From the NCBI GenBank assembly GCA_045636325.1, contig JAZTXH010000011.1:1-64000 (forward strand): a stretch of 64,000 bases of DNA, in the 5' to 3' direction. The translations under genes were made by a program, and so were the position numbers. Shown in pieces: positions 8,606 through 17,276 of this stretch (position 1 is its first letter; each line of letters opens with the position of its first letter). A model generated the notes under the pieces. That model made no database searches, was not told the DNA's origin, and worked only from the letters and a program-made list of their open reading frames with translations. The DNA comes from CAKSHP01 sp045636325 (GTDB taxonomy: Bacteria; Bacillota; Clostridia; UBA1381; UMGS1253).

Positions 8606-9226
8606 TCAGCGGATAAAGTTTGTTTTAATCTTTTCTTCCGGTGCGGGGTATAAAATTCCCTTTTCCTCTCCTGATTTTATACATTTTAAAAGCCATGCCA
8701 TATTATTGCCGAGAATTCTCATTATCTGGAGTCCCTCTTCGTCTTTTTTTACATCTTCTGCACAGGTGCCATGAACCATAGCCCAGTAATTTGAAGATAC
8801 AACAGGCATATTATTAAATAAGAAATATTTTGTTATCTGGTCAATGGCTGCAGTTGTTCCGGCGCGTCTTGCACTTACAACGGCTGCAGCAGGCTTAAAA
8901 CGCAAAATACTGCTTCCTGCAAAAAATGCTCTGTCCATAAAGGACGTTAAAATTCCCGATGCCGCCGCATAATGCACCGGAGAACCAAAAATGAATCCGT
9001 CAGCTTCTTTTGCAAGCTCTAAAAATTCATTTACTTTATCACTTTGTACACACCCATGCCCGTTTTTACATCCGCCGCAACCCATACAGCCGTTTATATT
9101 TTCCTTTCCGATATAGAAAATTTGAGTATCTATACCATTTTCGTTAAGCACATTTTTAATTTCGCAAAGCGCCGTATATGTACAACCTTCTTTTTTAGGA
9201 CTTCCGTTAACAAGAATAACTTTCAT
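8606..9226 (-). CDS. Flavodoxin-like iron-sulfur flavoprotein (NADPH-dependent FMN reductase family)
   Basis: 206 residues with a flavodoxin-like fold. The N-terminus VILVNGSPKKEGCTYTA is the FMN phosphate-binding loop. A cysteine cluster at about residues 47-59 (C-x2-C-x2-C, then a fourth Cys) resembles the 4Fe-4S site of archaeal/clostridial iron-sulfur flavoproteins. FGSPVHYAAASG is the second flavin-contact loop. Likely a cytoplasmic redox protein; partner unknown. GGAGG precedes the start by nine bases. Confidence 0.85.
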   Translation of the reverse strand: MKVILVNGSPKKEGCTYTALCEIKNVLNENGIDTQIFYIGKENINGCMGCGGCKNGHGCVQSDKVNEFLELAKEADGFIFGSPVHYAAASGILTSFMDRAFFAGSSILRFKPAAAVVSARRAGTTAAIDQITKYFLFNNMPVVSSNYWAMVHGTCAEDVKKDEEGLQIMRILGNNMAWLLKCIKSGEEKGILYPAPEEKIKTNFIR

Positions 9227-9251
9227 AAAATAATACCTCCGTTATATTTAT

Positions 9252-9287
9252 AAAGGCTGCGCTTTTTTAGTTTACGCAGCCTTTGTT
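9252..9287 (-). terminator. Hairpin after the aminotransferase gene
   Basis: AAAGGCTGCG and CGCAGCCTTT pair around a 15-base loop, just after the stop at 9296. The trailing T tract on the minus strand is short (TTTATAAAT). Confidence 0.6.
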
Positions 9288-9295
9288 TATATATC

Positions 9296-10489
9296 TTATT
9301 TCATTCTTGATATAAGCTTTACAAGTCTTTCAAGACCTTTTTTGATATTTTCCATATTTGTGGCATAAGACCATCTTACATAATCGTCTGTGCCAAATCC
9401 GCTGCCAGGAACAACAGCTACCTTTTCACCCTCAAGAAATGCAAGTGCAAAATCGTCAGATGTGTTAATTTTAATTCCGCCAATTTCTTTTCCTTTTAGA
9501 GCGGAAATATTCATCATCACATAAAACGCACCCTGAGGCATAGAAGCTGAAACACCGTCAATTTTATTAATTTCAGAAATCATGTAGTCTCTTCTTTCTT
9601 TAAAGGCACACTTCATCTTTTCAATTTCATCGGAAGGTCCGTCAAGTGCCGCCACCGCTGCATACTGTGCTATAGAATTAGGGTTAGATGTTGCATGGCT
9701 CTGAATATTTGACATAATCTTTGCAATTTTTGCATTTGAAGCAGTGTATCCAATTCTCCAGCCGGTCATTGCATAAGTTTTTGAAACACCATTTACTATA
9801 ATAGTAAGGTCTTTAATTTTTTCATTAAAAGACGCTATACTCACATGTTTACCTTCATAAATAAGATGCTCATAAATTTCATCAGAAACAACATAAATAT
9901 CATGCTCAACCGCAATTTCTGCAATTTTTAAAAGTTCATCCTCGGTATAAATCATACCTGTGGGATTACTGGGCGAGTTTAAAACAATTGCTTTTGTTTT
10001 ATCTGTAATTGCATTTTCAAATTCGTCAGGTGTAATTTTAAAGCCGTTAGACTCTGTTGTTGCAACTCCAACGGGTACACCATCAGCAATTTTAACCATT
10101 TCCGGATAGCTTACCCAGTAAGGTGCAGGAATAATTACCTCATCTCCCGGATTAAGAATTGCCATAAATACATTTACCAGAGAATGTTTAGCACCGTTTG
10201 AAACAACAATATTTTCAACTCCGTATTCTAAACCGTTTTCACGCGCAAACTTTCTTACAATAGCTTTTTTCAACTCAACAGTACCGGATGCCGGAGTATA
10301 TTTTGTAACTCCTTTTTTGATAGCTTCAATAGCTGCCTTTTTAATGTACTCCGGTGTGTCAAAATCAGGCTCACCAACACCAAATCCAACAACATCCAAT
10401 CCTTCTGCTTTCATAGCTTTTGCCTTGCTATCTATAGACATTGTGGGAGACGGGCTTATCTTTGCCGCCTTTACAGAAATATCACTCAT
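9296..10489 (-). CDS. Pyridoxal-phosphate aspartate aminotransferase (class I)
   Basis: 397 residues, the usual length for class I AspC/AspB-type aminotransferases. Motifs in order: VGEPDFDTP near residue 37, NSPSNPTGM for PLP/substrate binding, VSDEIYEHL with the PLP-ring Asp, GVSKTYAMTGWRIGY with the Schiff-base lysine, and a C-terminal R (YVRWSY) binding the substrate carboxylate. It transfers the amino group between aspartate (or a similar amino acid) and 2-oxoglutarate. A single-gene unit with its own promoter at 10528-10556 and GGAGGG before the ATG. Exact substrate not certain. Confidence 0.92.
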   Translation of the reverse strand: MSDISVKAAKISPSPTMSIDSKAKAMKAEGLDVVGFGVGEPDFDTPEYIKKAAIEAIKKGVTKYTPASGTVELKKAIVRKFARENGLEYGVENIVVSNGAKHSLVNVFMAILNPGDEVIIPAPYWVSYPEMVKIADGVPVGVATTESNGFKITPDEFENAITDKTKAIVLNSPSNPTGMIYTEDELLKIAEIAVEHDIYVVSDEIYEHLIYEGKHVSIASFNEKIKDLTIIVNGVSKTYAMTGWRIGYTASNAKIAKIMSNIQSHATSNPNSIAQYAAVAALDGPSDEIEKMKCAFKERRDYMISEINKIDGVSASMPQGAFYVMMNISALKGKEIGGIKINTSDDFALAFLEGEKVAVVPGSGFGTDDYVRWSYATNMENIKKGLERLVKLISRMK

Positions 10490-10527
10490 ATCATTTACCC
10501 TCCATGGTTTTTAATCATTTGTTCTAT

Positions 10528-10556
10528 ATTATAGCACATTCATTTAATTCATGCAA
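10528..10556 (-). promoter_or_regulatory. Promoter of the aminotransferase gene
   Basis: On the minus strand TTGCAT (10551-10556), 17-base spacer, TATAAT (10528-10533), about 40 bases before the start codon. Confidence 0.8.
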
Positions 10557-10617
10557 GAAATAAGATAAAATATTTTAAAAAATTAAGTGTATTTTTCTAA
10601 ATGTTTATTTTTTTATG

Positions 10618-11463
10618 TTATTTTGAATAATTGACAAGTGTAATTTCTTTAATCTCTCCACGTTTTTTATATATAAACGCATATTTCATATCATCGAAAG
10701 AAAAGTTTTCATTTTCAAAATCCACATCACCAAGAACATCAGGATAACTTCCCTGCTCTATTCCGTAAATGTCTGTTTTTTCAAATCTTGCTCTTGCATC
10801 GTTTTTATATGCATTATAAATGCTTATGCAAGCGTTTTGAGAAACATCAAAAATTTCACTTTCAGAGATTTTTCCGCTATTATTTGTCATTGTCAATATG
10901 CATTTGTCGTTATTAATTTTTGTTTTTAAAATATATCCGAAATAAACTTCATTTTTTGCGTTATTTTCTTCGCCATATAAATACCATGCCGCCTTTTCGG
11001 GTGTGGAAATCTGAACTTTAAAATCCCCGCTTTTATCTATATTGTCAAGACTTATTACAACCCTTATAAAATCAACAGTCTCGTCAAACATAGTATCAAT
11101 TATTATCATATCACCGCAGGATAACTCTTCCATGCTTGTTTTAATACCATTTACCTGACAGTCCTCTTCAACTACAAGGGGCTCTTTTTGAATTTTACCG
11201 TTCATAAAATACTCAATAAAGTAAACATCGTCATTATTATGCAGTCCTCTTCTGCATGAAACAACCATAACAATATCTTCTGCGGTTTTTGGCACCGGCT
11301 GAGCGGAAATTTCTTTTTCGTAGCTTTCTGCAATACTTTTTATATCATTTAACATACACTTAAAGCCGAAGCTAAAAAAATCGGTTTTACCCTCTGCCAT
11401 ACATGCAATACCCGAATTTAAAACAATTATTACAGCAATTAACAACGTAAGTATCTTTTTCAT
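10618..11463 (-). CDS. Secreted protein of unknown function
   Basis: The start was placed at 11463, where GGAGGG precedes ATG by a few bases; an upstream in-frame ATG at 11484 would bury this site. The product (281 residues) opens with a Sec signal peptide, basic then hydrophobic, with a likely cleavage after ACMAEG. The rest is mixed beta with no recognised motif. It follows the M19 dipeptidase gene by 17 bases and is probably cotranscribed with rnhB-yraN-dipeptidase. I do not recognise a family. Confidence 0.7.
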   Translation of the reverse strand: MKKILTLLIAVIIVLNSGIACMAEGKTDFFSFGFKCMLNDIKSIAESYEKEISAQPVPKTAEDIVMVVSCRRGLHNNDDVYFIEYFMNGKIQKEPLVVEEDCQVNGIKTSMEELSCGDMIIIDTMFDETVDFIRVVISLDNIDKSGDFKVQISTPEKAAWYLYGEENNAKNEVYFGYILKTKINNDKCILTMTNNSGKISESEIFDVSQNACISIYNAYKNDARARFEKTDIYGIEQGSYPDVLGDVDFENENFSFDDMKYAFIYKKRGEIKEITLVNYSK

Positions 11464-11480
11464 ATTTTCCCTCCGTAAAT

Positions 11481-12419
11481 TCATTTTAATCTTTTCATAA
11501 AGAAGTTTATAAGGTTTTCACCCATTATCTTTTTAACCTTTTCTTCACTGTAGTTAAGCTTTAAAAGTTCATCTGCAATTTTATAAACGCTCTGCGCCCC
11601 TTCAATTCCGTCTGCTATAATATCCATTCCGTCAAAATCACTGCCAAGGCCTAAGATATCTTTTGCACCCAGTGCCATAAAATACTCAATATGTTTTATA
11701 ATATCAGATACATCTGCCTTGCCGCCTTCCCTTAAAAAAGGCGGATAATAATTAATGCCTGCAAATCCATTTGCTTTTATTAAGTGTTTAATTTGCTCGT
11801 CTGTTATATTTCTTTTATGCTCACATAGCTTTCTTGCATTGGAATGTGTTACCATAATATTATGGGTATACTCACATGAGTCCCAAAAAGTTTTTTCGCT
11901 TGCGTGTGAAAGGTCAGTAAGAATACCTTTTTCATCAAGCTTTTTTATAACCCTTTTCCCAAACTCGCTAAGGCCGGTATCAGTTTCGCATCCTGCCCCG
12001 CAGCCTATATTATTTTTGTAATTCCATGTAAGAGTTAAACACCTTACTCCGTTTTCATATAAAATGTTAATAAAGCTTTCATCAGCGCCTAATATTTCTC
12101 CACCTTCAACGCTGATAATGCCTGTATATTTATAATTTCTTATACTATATTCAATATCGGCTTTGCTTTTTGCAAGAAAAAATATTTTCTTGTTTTTTTC
12201 TGCCTGATGCTTTAAATTCTGAGCTGTTTCATAAAAGCGTTTTCTTATAAAACTCACATCTTTTTTTGGGTCAGTCCATATAGCAAACACCTGAAGATAC
12301 CCCGAATATCCGCTAAGTCTTTTTAAATCAAAATGACTGCTGCTTTCATACAAATTAAATTTTCTGTACATTTCACCCGCTGTATCACAATGGGCATCAG
12401 CAACAAAAATTTCATTCAT
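11481..12419 (-). CDS. Membrane-type dipeptidase, peptidase family M19
   Basis: 312 residues of the renal-dipeptidase (M19) family, a metal-dependent amidohydrolase fold that cleaves dipeptides. Visible metal ligands and motifs: D-A-H-C-D-T near the start (first His/Asp pair), SVEGGE with the bridging Glu, LSHAS and VTHSNAR with later histidines, and LGSDFDGMD near the C-terminus. There is no signal peptide, so it is probably cytoplasmic. Its start overlaps the yraN stop (ATGA), indicating coupled translation. Confidence 0.92.
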   Translation of the reverse strand: MNEIFVADAHCDTAGEMYRKFNLYESSSHFDLKRLSGYSGYLQVFAIWTDPKKDVSFIRKRFYETAQNLKHQAEKNKKIFFLAKSKADIEYSIRNYKYTGIISVEGGEILGADESFINILYENGVRCLTLTWNYKNNIGCGAGCETDTGLSEFGKRVIKKLDEKGILTDLSHASEKTFWDSCEYTHNIMVTHSNARKLCEHKRNITDEQIKHLIKANGFAGINYYPPFLREGGKADVSDIIKHIEYFMALGAKDILGLGSDFDGMDIIADGIEGAQSVYKIADELLKLNYSEEKVKKIMGENLINFFMKRLK

Positions 12420-12799
12420 ACCTCTTCAAAAGCCCCTTCTATATAATTTATGCTTTCCAGCCTTATTTCACCGCTTTTGTTTTCCTTATGAAAAACCTCG
12501 CACACATCAAATCTTATGGCACTTTCAATATTATTTTCTTCTATGTATTTATATGCAGTTTTTATTATTTTTTGCCTTTTGCGCAGGTCAACAAATTCAC
12601 AAGGGTACCCAAATGCAACACTCCGTCTTGCCTTTACCTCACAAAAAATAATGTATTCGTCTTTTTTTGCGACAATGTCAATCTCACCAAATTTAGAATG
12701 ATAATTAGTATCAATAATTTTATAACCGCATTTTTTCATATATTCTGCAGCATATTTTTCACCGATATCACCTATTGCAGTTGCTTTAATCTGCGACAT
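12416..12799 (-). CDS. YraN/UPF0102 family nuclease-fold protein
   Basis: 127 residues matching UPF0102. G-E-K-Y-A-A-E-Y at the N-terminus, then GEIDIVAKKDEYIIFCEVKAR, the E/D...ExK core of the PD-(D/E)XK nuclease fold, then F-G-Y-P near residue 62. The family often sits next to rnhB, as here, and is thought to act in DNA processing; the biochemical role is not settled. It overlaps rnhB by 14 bases upstream and the dipeptidase by 4 bases downstream. Confidence 0.92.
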   Translation of the reverse strand: MSQIKATAIGDIGEKYAAEYMKKCGYKIIDTNYHSKFGEIDIVAKKDEYIIFCEVKARRSVAFGYPCEFVDLRKRQKIIKTAYKYIEENNIESAIRFDVCEVFHKENKSGEIRLESINYIEGAFEEV

Positions 12800-13406
12800 A
12801 TTCTCTTACTCCCTTGAAGCTTTTTCTGTGTATAGGAGACGGCCCGTATTTTTTTATAAGCTCCATATGCTCTTTTGTGCCGTATGCCTTATGTTTTTCA
12901 AAATTGTATTCAGGGTATTTCACTGCCATTTGTTGCATATACCTGTCACGGGAAACCTTAGCTAAAATTGATGCAGCCGCAATTGATGCAGAAAGCGCAT
13001 CACCCTTGACAACAGTTTCGTGTGCAATTTCCATACCATTAATTCTGTTACCGTCTATTATAACATAGTCAGGCTTTATTTTAAGTCCATCCACTGCACC
13101 ATTCATAGCTTTAAAAGTTGCATTAAGGATATTTATTTGGTCAATTTCTTCAGCCGACACCGGACACACGCAATATGCCAACGCTTTATTAATTATTTCA
13201 TCATAAAGCGCTTCTCTCTTTTTTTCTGTCAGCTTTTTTGAATCGTTAAGCCCCTCAATTGGATTTTTTTCATCTAAAATAACTGCCGCTGCATACACAT
13301 CTCCTGCCAGTGGTCCTCTGCCTGCTTCATCAACTCCGGCAATAAGCTTATACCCCTGACTGCGAAGCCTTTTTTCTATTTCATACATATCGGTTGCTTC
13401 TTTCAT
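12786..13406 (-). CDS. rnhB: Ribonuclease HII
   Basis: The start at 13406 follows GGAGGG by six bases; an upstream in-frame start at 13433 lacks a site. 206 residues. The family motif GVDEAGRGPLAG carries the first two acidic active-site residues; further acidic residues lie in VIIDG and in the ILAKVSRD region. It nicks RNA embedded in DNA during repair and primer removal. First gene of rnhB-yraN-dipeptidase-secreted protein. Confidence 0.95.
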   Translation of the reverse strand: MKEATDMYEIEKRLRSQGYKLIAGVDEAGRGPLAGDVYAAAVILDEKNPIEGLNDSKKLTEKKREALYDEIINKALAYCVCPVSAEEIDQINILNATFKAMNGAVDGLKIKPDYVIIDGNRINGMEIAHETVVKGDALSASIAAASILAKVSRDRYMQQMAVKYPEYNFEKHKAYGTKEHMELIKKYGPSPIHRKSFKGVREYVAD

Positions 13407-13505
13407 TTCTATCCCTCCGGATGCTAAAAACATTATTTTAATTTTAATAAGAAATATTTTATCATATTTTTTTATTTTTTTCTACCTTTTTTTAAAATTT
13501 TGTGT

Positions 13506-13511
13506 TATAAT
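13506..13511 (+). promoter_or_regulatory. Extended -10 promoter element ahead of the DUF4364 gene
   Basis: TGTTATAAT (TGn followed by TATAAT) lies 35 bases before the start codon. No good -35 hexamer was seen, which is usual for extended -10 promoters. Confidence 0.65.
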
Positions 13512-13545
13512 GTTATCAGTATTCATTCAGACTAAGGAGACAGGC

Positions 13546-14079
13546 ATGAAACACTTTTACAAAATAGAAGATTCACTTGAAATAAAGCTTATAATTTTAT
13601 ACACTATGAATAAGGCAGATAAGCCTTTGACCTCTTCAGAGCTTACTCATATTATACTTGGCAGTGCAAAGATTAACTTTTTTGATATTCATAAGGCAAT
13701 GGATTTTTTAACCGAAGCAGACGAGGTTTATACAATTAACGACGAAAACAACCAGACTTATTACGCTCTTACCAACGAGGGCAAGGTATGTGCAAATCAT
13801 TTTTATGATATAATTCCCCTTGAGGTAAGAAATTATATTGATGACTGCCTTAAATCACTTTTCAAAGAGCACGAAGAAAAACGCCGTATGACTGCCGAAA
13901 CAGTGCCGGTGGATTATGAATCATTTAATGCACAATTCTCACTTTCTGACGGCGATATTAAGCTTTTGGATTTATCGGTTTTTGCAGGTGATGAAGAACT
14001 TGCAAAAAAAATGTGTAAAAACTTTAAGGAAAATTCGATTGAGCTTTATGACATTATCTTAAAAATTCTTACTAAATAA
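13546..14079 (+). CDS. DUF4364 family protein (winged-helix-like regulator)
   Basis: The start at 13546 is preceded by AAGGAG; the in-frame ATG at 13510 falls on the -10 box and is rejected. 177 residues. The first 90 residues read like a winged-helix domain (leucine-rich helices, then YYALTNEG before a turn), and the C-terminal half is helical and acidic. This is the profile of the clostridial DUF4364 family, of unknown function and probably DNA-binding. Divergent from rnhB. Confidence 0.8.
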   Translation: MKHFYKIEDSLEIKLIILYTMNKADKPLTSSELTHIILGSAKINFFDIHKAMDFLTEADEVYTINDENNQTYYALTNEGKVCANHFYDIIPLEVRNYIDDCLKSLFKEHEEKRRMTAETVPVDYESFNAQFSLSDGDIKLLDLSVFAGDEELAKKMCKNFKENSIELYDIILKILTK

Positions 14080-14130
14080 TAAAATATTATATATGATTAA
14101 ATGATGTATAATCCACTTTTGGCATATAAC

Positions 14131-14174
14131 AAAAAGAGATGGTTTTTAAAACAATTTAAAAATCATCTCTTTTT
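14131..14174. terminator. Bidirectional terminator between the DUF4364 gene and rluD
   Basis: AAAAAGAGATG..TTTTTAAA pairs with TTTAAAAATCATCTCTTTTT. A runs and T runs on both sides fit termination of the two convergent genes. Confidence 0.85.
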
Positions 14175-14178
14175 ATTT

Positions 14179-15105
14179 TTAGCCTGACAGCTTTCTTAAT
14201 TTTTCAATTGTATCTTTAAAATAATCAGGTAAATCAACTTCAAATGCCATTTCCTCTTTAGTCTGAGGATGAATAAACTTTATCTTTTTTGCGTGCAAAA
14301 GCTGACCTTCCAGCTTAAAGCTTTCTTTTTTGATGCCATATGTTTTATCGCCCACAACACTGTGACCTATATATGCCATATGCACTCTTATCTGATGGGT
14401 TCTGCCCGTTGAAAGCTTACATTCAACCAAAGTATATTTCCCAAGCCTTTCAATAACTTTAAAATGAGTAAGAGCATCCCTTGAATTTTTTTGGGTAACA
14501 CACATCTTTTTTCTGTCTTTATCGCTTCTGCCGATAGGCTGATTAATATCGCCCTCATCAAGCTTTACATTACCGTTTACCAATGCGTAATATATTCTTG
14601 AAAGACTTCTGTCTTTTAACTGGTCTGACAAAAATCTGTGGGCATCGTCATCCTTTGCAACAATTATAAGCCCTGATGTATCCTTATCAATACGGTGCAC
14701 AATACCCGGGCGCATAACACCGTTAATGCCTGACAGCTCATCACCGCAGTGATGCATAAGTGCATTAACAAGAGTCCCCGTATAATTGCCTGCCGCAGGA
14801 TGCACCACCATCCCCTGCTTTTTATTTATAACAAGAAGGCTTTTATCTTCATAAACGATATCAAGCTTAATATCTTCACTTTCTATGTTAAGCATTTCAG
14901 GTGCGGGAATTGTAAGAATAATTTTTTCACCCACAGATACCTTATACTTTTTATCTGCCTTGCCCGATACCTTTACGCACCCGTCTTCAATAAGCTTTGC
15001 CACCCTTGAACGGGATACTCTGTCACATACATCTGCAAGATAGCTGTCAAGTCTTTTTCCCGTATGCTCTTCTTCTACTGTAAATTCCAGTATTTCTTCA
15101 TTCAT
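14179..15105 (-). CDS. rluD: RluA/RluD-family pseudouridine synthase
   Basis: The start at 15105 lies inside the lspA tail and follows an AAAGGA site. 308 residues: N-terminal S4 RNA-binding domain (about 15-65, SRSRVAKLIEDGCVKV), then the catalytic domain with HRIDKDTSGL holding the nucleophilic Asp, and RTHQIRVH near the C-terminus. It converts specific uridines in 23S rRNA to pseudouridine; exact sites are not deducible. The start overlaps lspA by 8 bases. The orthologue in Bacillus is ylyB, also next to lspA. Confidence 0.93.
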   Translation of the reverse strand: MNEEILEFTVEEEHTGKRLDSYLADVCDRVSRSRVAKLIEDGCVKVSGKADKKYKVSVGEKIILTIPAPEMLNIESEDIKLDIVYEDKSLLVINKKQGMVVHPAAGNYTGTLVNALMHHCGDELSGINGVMRPGIVHRIDKDTSGLIIVAKDDDAHRFLSDQLKDRSLSRIYYALVNGNVKLDEGDINQPIGRSDKDRKKMCVTQKNSRDALTHFKVIERLGKYTLVECKLSTGRTHQIRVHMAYIGHSVVGDKTYGIKKESFKLEGQLLHAKKIKFIHPQTKEEMAFEVDLPDYFKDTIEKLRKLSG

Positions 15106-15577
15106 TGTCTTCATCCTTTTTTTCTTTGTCGGCAAAAAATATCATATAAATTATTATAAGAGCGCCGCCGCACGTAACAAAAATATCCGCTAAATTAAAA
15201 ACCGGAAAAGTAATAAAAGCAAAGTTTATAAAGTCTATAACATATCCTAGAAAAATTCTGTCAATCAAATTTCCTATTCCGCCTGACACAATCAAAAGCA
15301 CCGACAAATTAAGCATAAAGCCTTTTTTCTTTGTTCTTGCAAAAAAGAAAAGTAAAACCCCTATCATTAAAATAGGTGCTATAATCAAAAAAAGTCTCTG
15401 CCCTGAGAACGAACTGAATGCCGCTCCCGTATTTGTTGTATAATAAAAATCTATTATTCCCGGAATAACTTCAACAGTGCCGCGCCCTAAAAGCTTTATC
15501 GTAGCAAAATATTTTGCTATCTGGTCTGCGCTCACTAAAAGCACTCCTGCTATAATCCAATAAAAAACCGATACCAT
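15098..15577 (-). CDS. lspA: Signal peptidase II (prolipoprotein signal peptidase)
   Basis: 159 residues with four predicted membrane helices. The two catalytic aspartates are visible in GNLIDR-to-VIDFIN and in FNLADIFV, together with the conserved TNTGAAFS. It cleaves the signal peptide of lipidated prolipoproteins at the membrane. Placed between aroB and rluD. Confidence 0.96.
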   Translation of the reverse strand: MVSVFYWIIAGVLLVSADQIAKYFATIKLLGRGTVEVIPGIIDFYYTTNTGAAFSSFSGQRLFLIIAPILMIGVLLFFFARTKKKGFMLNLSVLLIVSGGIGNLIDRIFLGYVIDFINFAFITFPVFNLADIFVTCGGALIIIYMIFFADKEKKDEDNE

Positions 15578-15595
15578 ATCTATTTCTCTCCGAAT

Positions 15596-16669
15596 TTATT
15601 TCATAATTTTTCTTATTCCTGCTTTAATTTCTTCTTCTGTAATATCGTTTGTAATTTTAACTGAGCCTTCACCAATGGGTAAAACAAATTTTATTTTATC
15701 TCCCACCTTTTTCTTATCCTTTTTCATATAAGAAATAACTTCTTCCTCCGTTATTCCGTCAACAGATAAACAAAGCCCGTAAAGCTTTATTGCGTTTAAC
15801 ATTCTGTCTGCATAAGAATCTGAAATACAGTTTCTCATTTTCGCAATTTCAAATATTCCAATCATTCCAAGCGCCACACATTCGCCGTGCAAAAGCTCAA
15901 AATTTTTGGCACTTTCTATTCCATGACCTATTGTATGCCCGAAATTTAAAATCATACGAAGCCCCTGCTCCGTTTCGTCTTTTGAAACAACATCAGCTTT
16001 TATTCTGCAGCACGTATAAATCATTTCTGAGATATATTTGTGCGAAAGCTTTTTTATATCCTCATGATTTTTTTCAAGAAAACTTAAAAAATTAATATCA
16101 TAAATGGCACAATATTTTATAACCTCACCCATTCCCGCTTTAAATTCTCTCTCAGGCAAAGTTTTAAGAGTAGAGGTCGAAATATAAACCAATTCAGGCT
16201 GTTTAAATGCACCGATTATGTTTTTAGCGCCACAATAGTCAATTCCAACCTTGCCTCCAACACTGCTGTCGACTTGCGCAAGAAGTGTTGTAGGCATTTG
16301 TATAAAAGATATTCCGCGCATAAAAGTAGCCGCCGCAAAGCCCGCCATATCGCCGCACACACCCCCGCCAAGGGCAATTATACAGCTTTTTCTGTCAAGT
16401 CCGTTTTCAAGACAGCAGTCATATATCTTCTGTATGGTAGAGATATTTTTGCTTTTTTCGCCTGCTTCAAACACGCATACTCCTACATTAGAAATTTTAC
16501 TTTCAACAATTTCTTTAACTTCTTTTAAAAACAGTTTTTCAACATTTGAATCAGTTACAATAACCGCTTTTGTAAAATTCTTTTCTATACATTTTTTTAG
16601 GCCGGTAAATCCATCTTCAATACATATATTATAACTTCTGCTATTTAAGTCTACATTCAGCTTTTGCAT
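15596..16669 (-). CDS. aroB: 3-dehydroquinate synthase
   Basis: 357 residues, normal length. GGGVCGDMAGFAAATFMRG is the NAD-binding glycine motif; QVDSSVGGKVG, a KN-x-IG-x-F stretch and LNFGHTIGH (a zinc-ligand histidine) follow. It is the second step of the shikimate pathway, converting DAHP to 3-dehydroquinate. No other shikimate gene is nearby. It begins after the divIVA terminator and runs into lspA and rluD, occupying the place where ileS often lies between divIVA and lspA. Confidence 0.96.
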   Translation of the reverse strand: MQKLNVDLNSRSYNICIEDGFTGLKKCIEKNFTKAVIVTDSNVEKLFLKEVKEIVESKISNVGVCVFEAGEKSKNISTIQKIYDCCLENGLDRKSCIIALGGGVCGDMAGFAAATFMRGISFIQMPTTLLAQVDSSVGGKVGIDYCGAKNIIGAFKQPELVYISTSTLKTLPEREFKAGMGEVIKYCAIYDINFLSFLEKNHEDIKKLSHKYISEMIYTCCRIKADVVSKDETEQGLRMILNFGHTIGHGIESAKNFELLHGECVALGMIGIFEIAKMRNCISDSYADRMLNAIKLYGLCLSVDGITEEEVISYMKKDKKKVGDKIKFVLPIGEGSVKITNDITEEEIKAGIRKIMK

Positions 16670-16702
16670 ATTTCTCGCTCCATTTGCCGATTTTCATTTA
16701 AT

Positions 16703-16742
16703 TAAAAGCAGCTCCAAAGGCATCTTTGTGCCGATGGAGCTA
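16703..16742 (-). terminator. Terminator of the division-gene operon after divIVA
   Basis: TAGCTCCATCGGCA pairs with TGCC..TGGAGCT and a TTTT run follows on the minus strand. It separates divIVA from aroB. Confidence 0.8.
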
Positions 16743-16767
16743 AATATTTTCATCTTATATTCAAGCC

Positions 16768-17235
16768 TTATTCATTACCCGGCTCAACAATTCCCTCAAC
16801 AACCTTAAGCTGTGCTTCAAGGAAAGTTTTCATATACTCTCTGTAATCAAGCATTTTCTGCCTTGATTCAGCATAGCATTTATTTAATTTATCAATTTCT
16901 TCGTTAGCTTCTTTTATAATTGCATTAGCTCTTGTGCGCGCATCTTCAACAAGCTTTTCTGCTTTAAGCTGTGCTTCGCAAACGATAGCTTCACCGTCAC
17001 CTGAAGTCCCGGAAACTTCATCGCTTTCAGGAACACACGCAATCGCAGGTTCGCTTTGAAGCCTTGCAATTTCACTTTCAAGACCTGCAATTTTCTCACG
17101 CATATAAAAATAACTTTTATATAAATTTTCATAATCATTTAAAAGAATACCCATAAAATCTTCAACATCGTCACGGTTGTATCCGCTCATAGTTCTTTTA
17201 AATTCTCTGTTTTCAATATCCAAAGGTGTCAACAT
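16768..17235 (-). CDS. divIVA: DivIVA-domain cell division protein
   Basis: The start at 17235 follows GAAGGGGG; an in-frame ATG at 17280 lies inside ylmH and lacks a matching site. 155 residues. The N-terminus LTPLDIENREFKRTMSGYN is the membrane-curvature-sensing DivIVA domain, then DDVEDFM and a long coiled coil. It is a peripheral inner-membrane scaffold at poles and septa. Last gene of the operon. Confidence 0.92.
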   Translation of the reverse strand: MLTPLDIENREFKRTMSGYNRDDVEDFMGILLNDYENLYKSYFYMREKIAGLESEIARLQSEPAIACVPESDEVSGTSGDGEAIVCEAQLKAEKLVEDARTRANAIIKEANEEIDKLNKCYAESRQKMLDYREYMKTFLEAQLKVVEGIVEPGNE

Positions 17236-17276
17236 ATTATATATACCCCCTTCCCTTACTGAGCACAAAACCTTAC

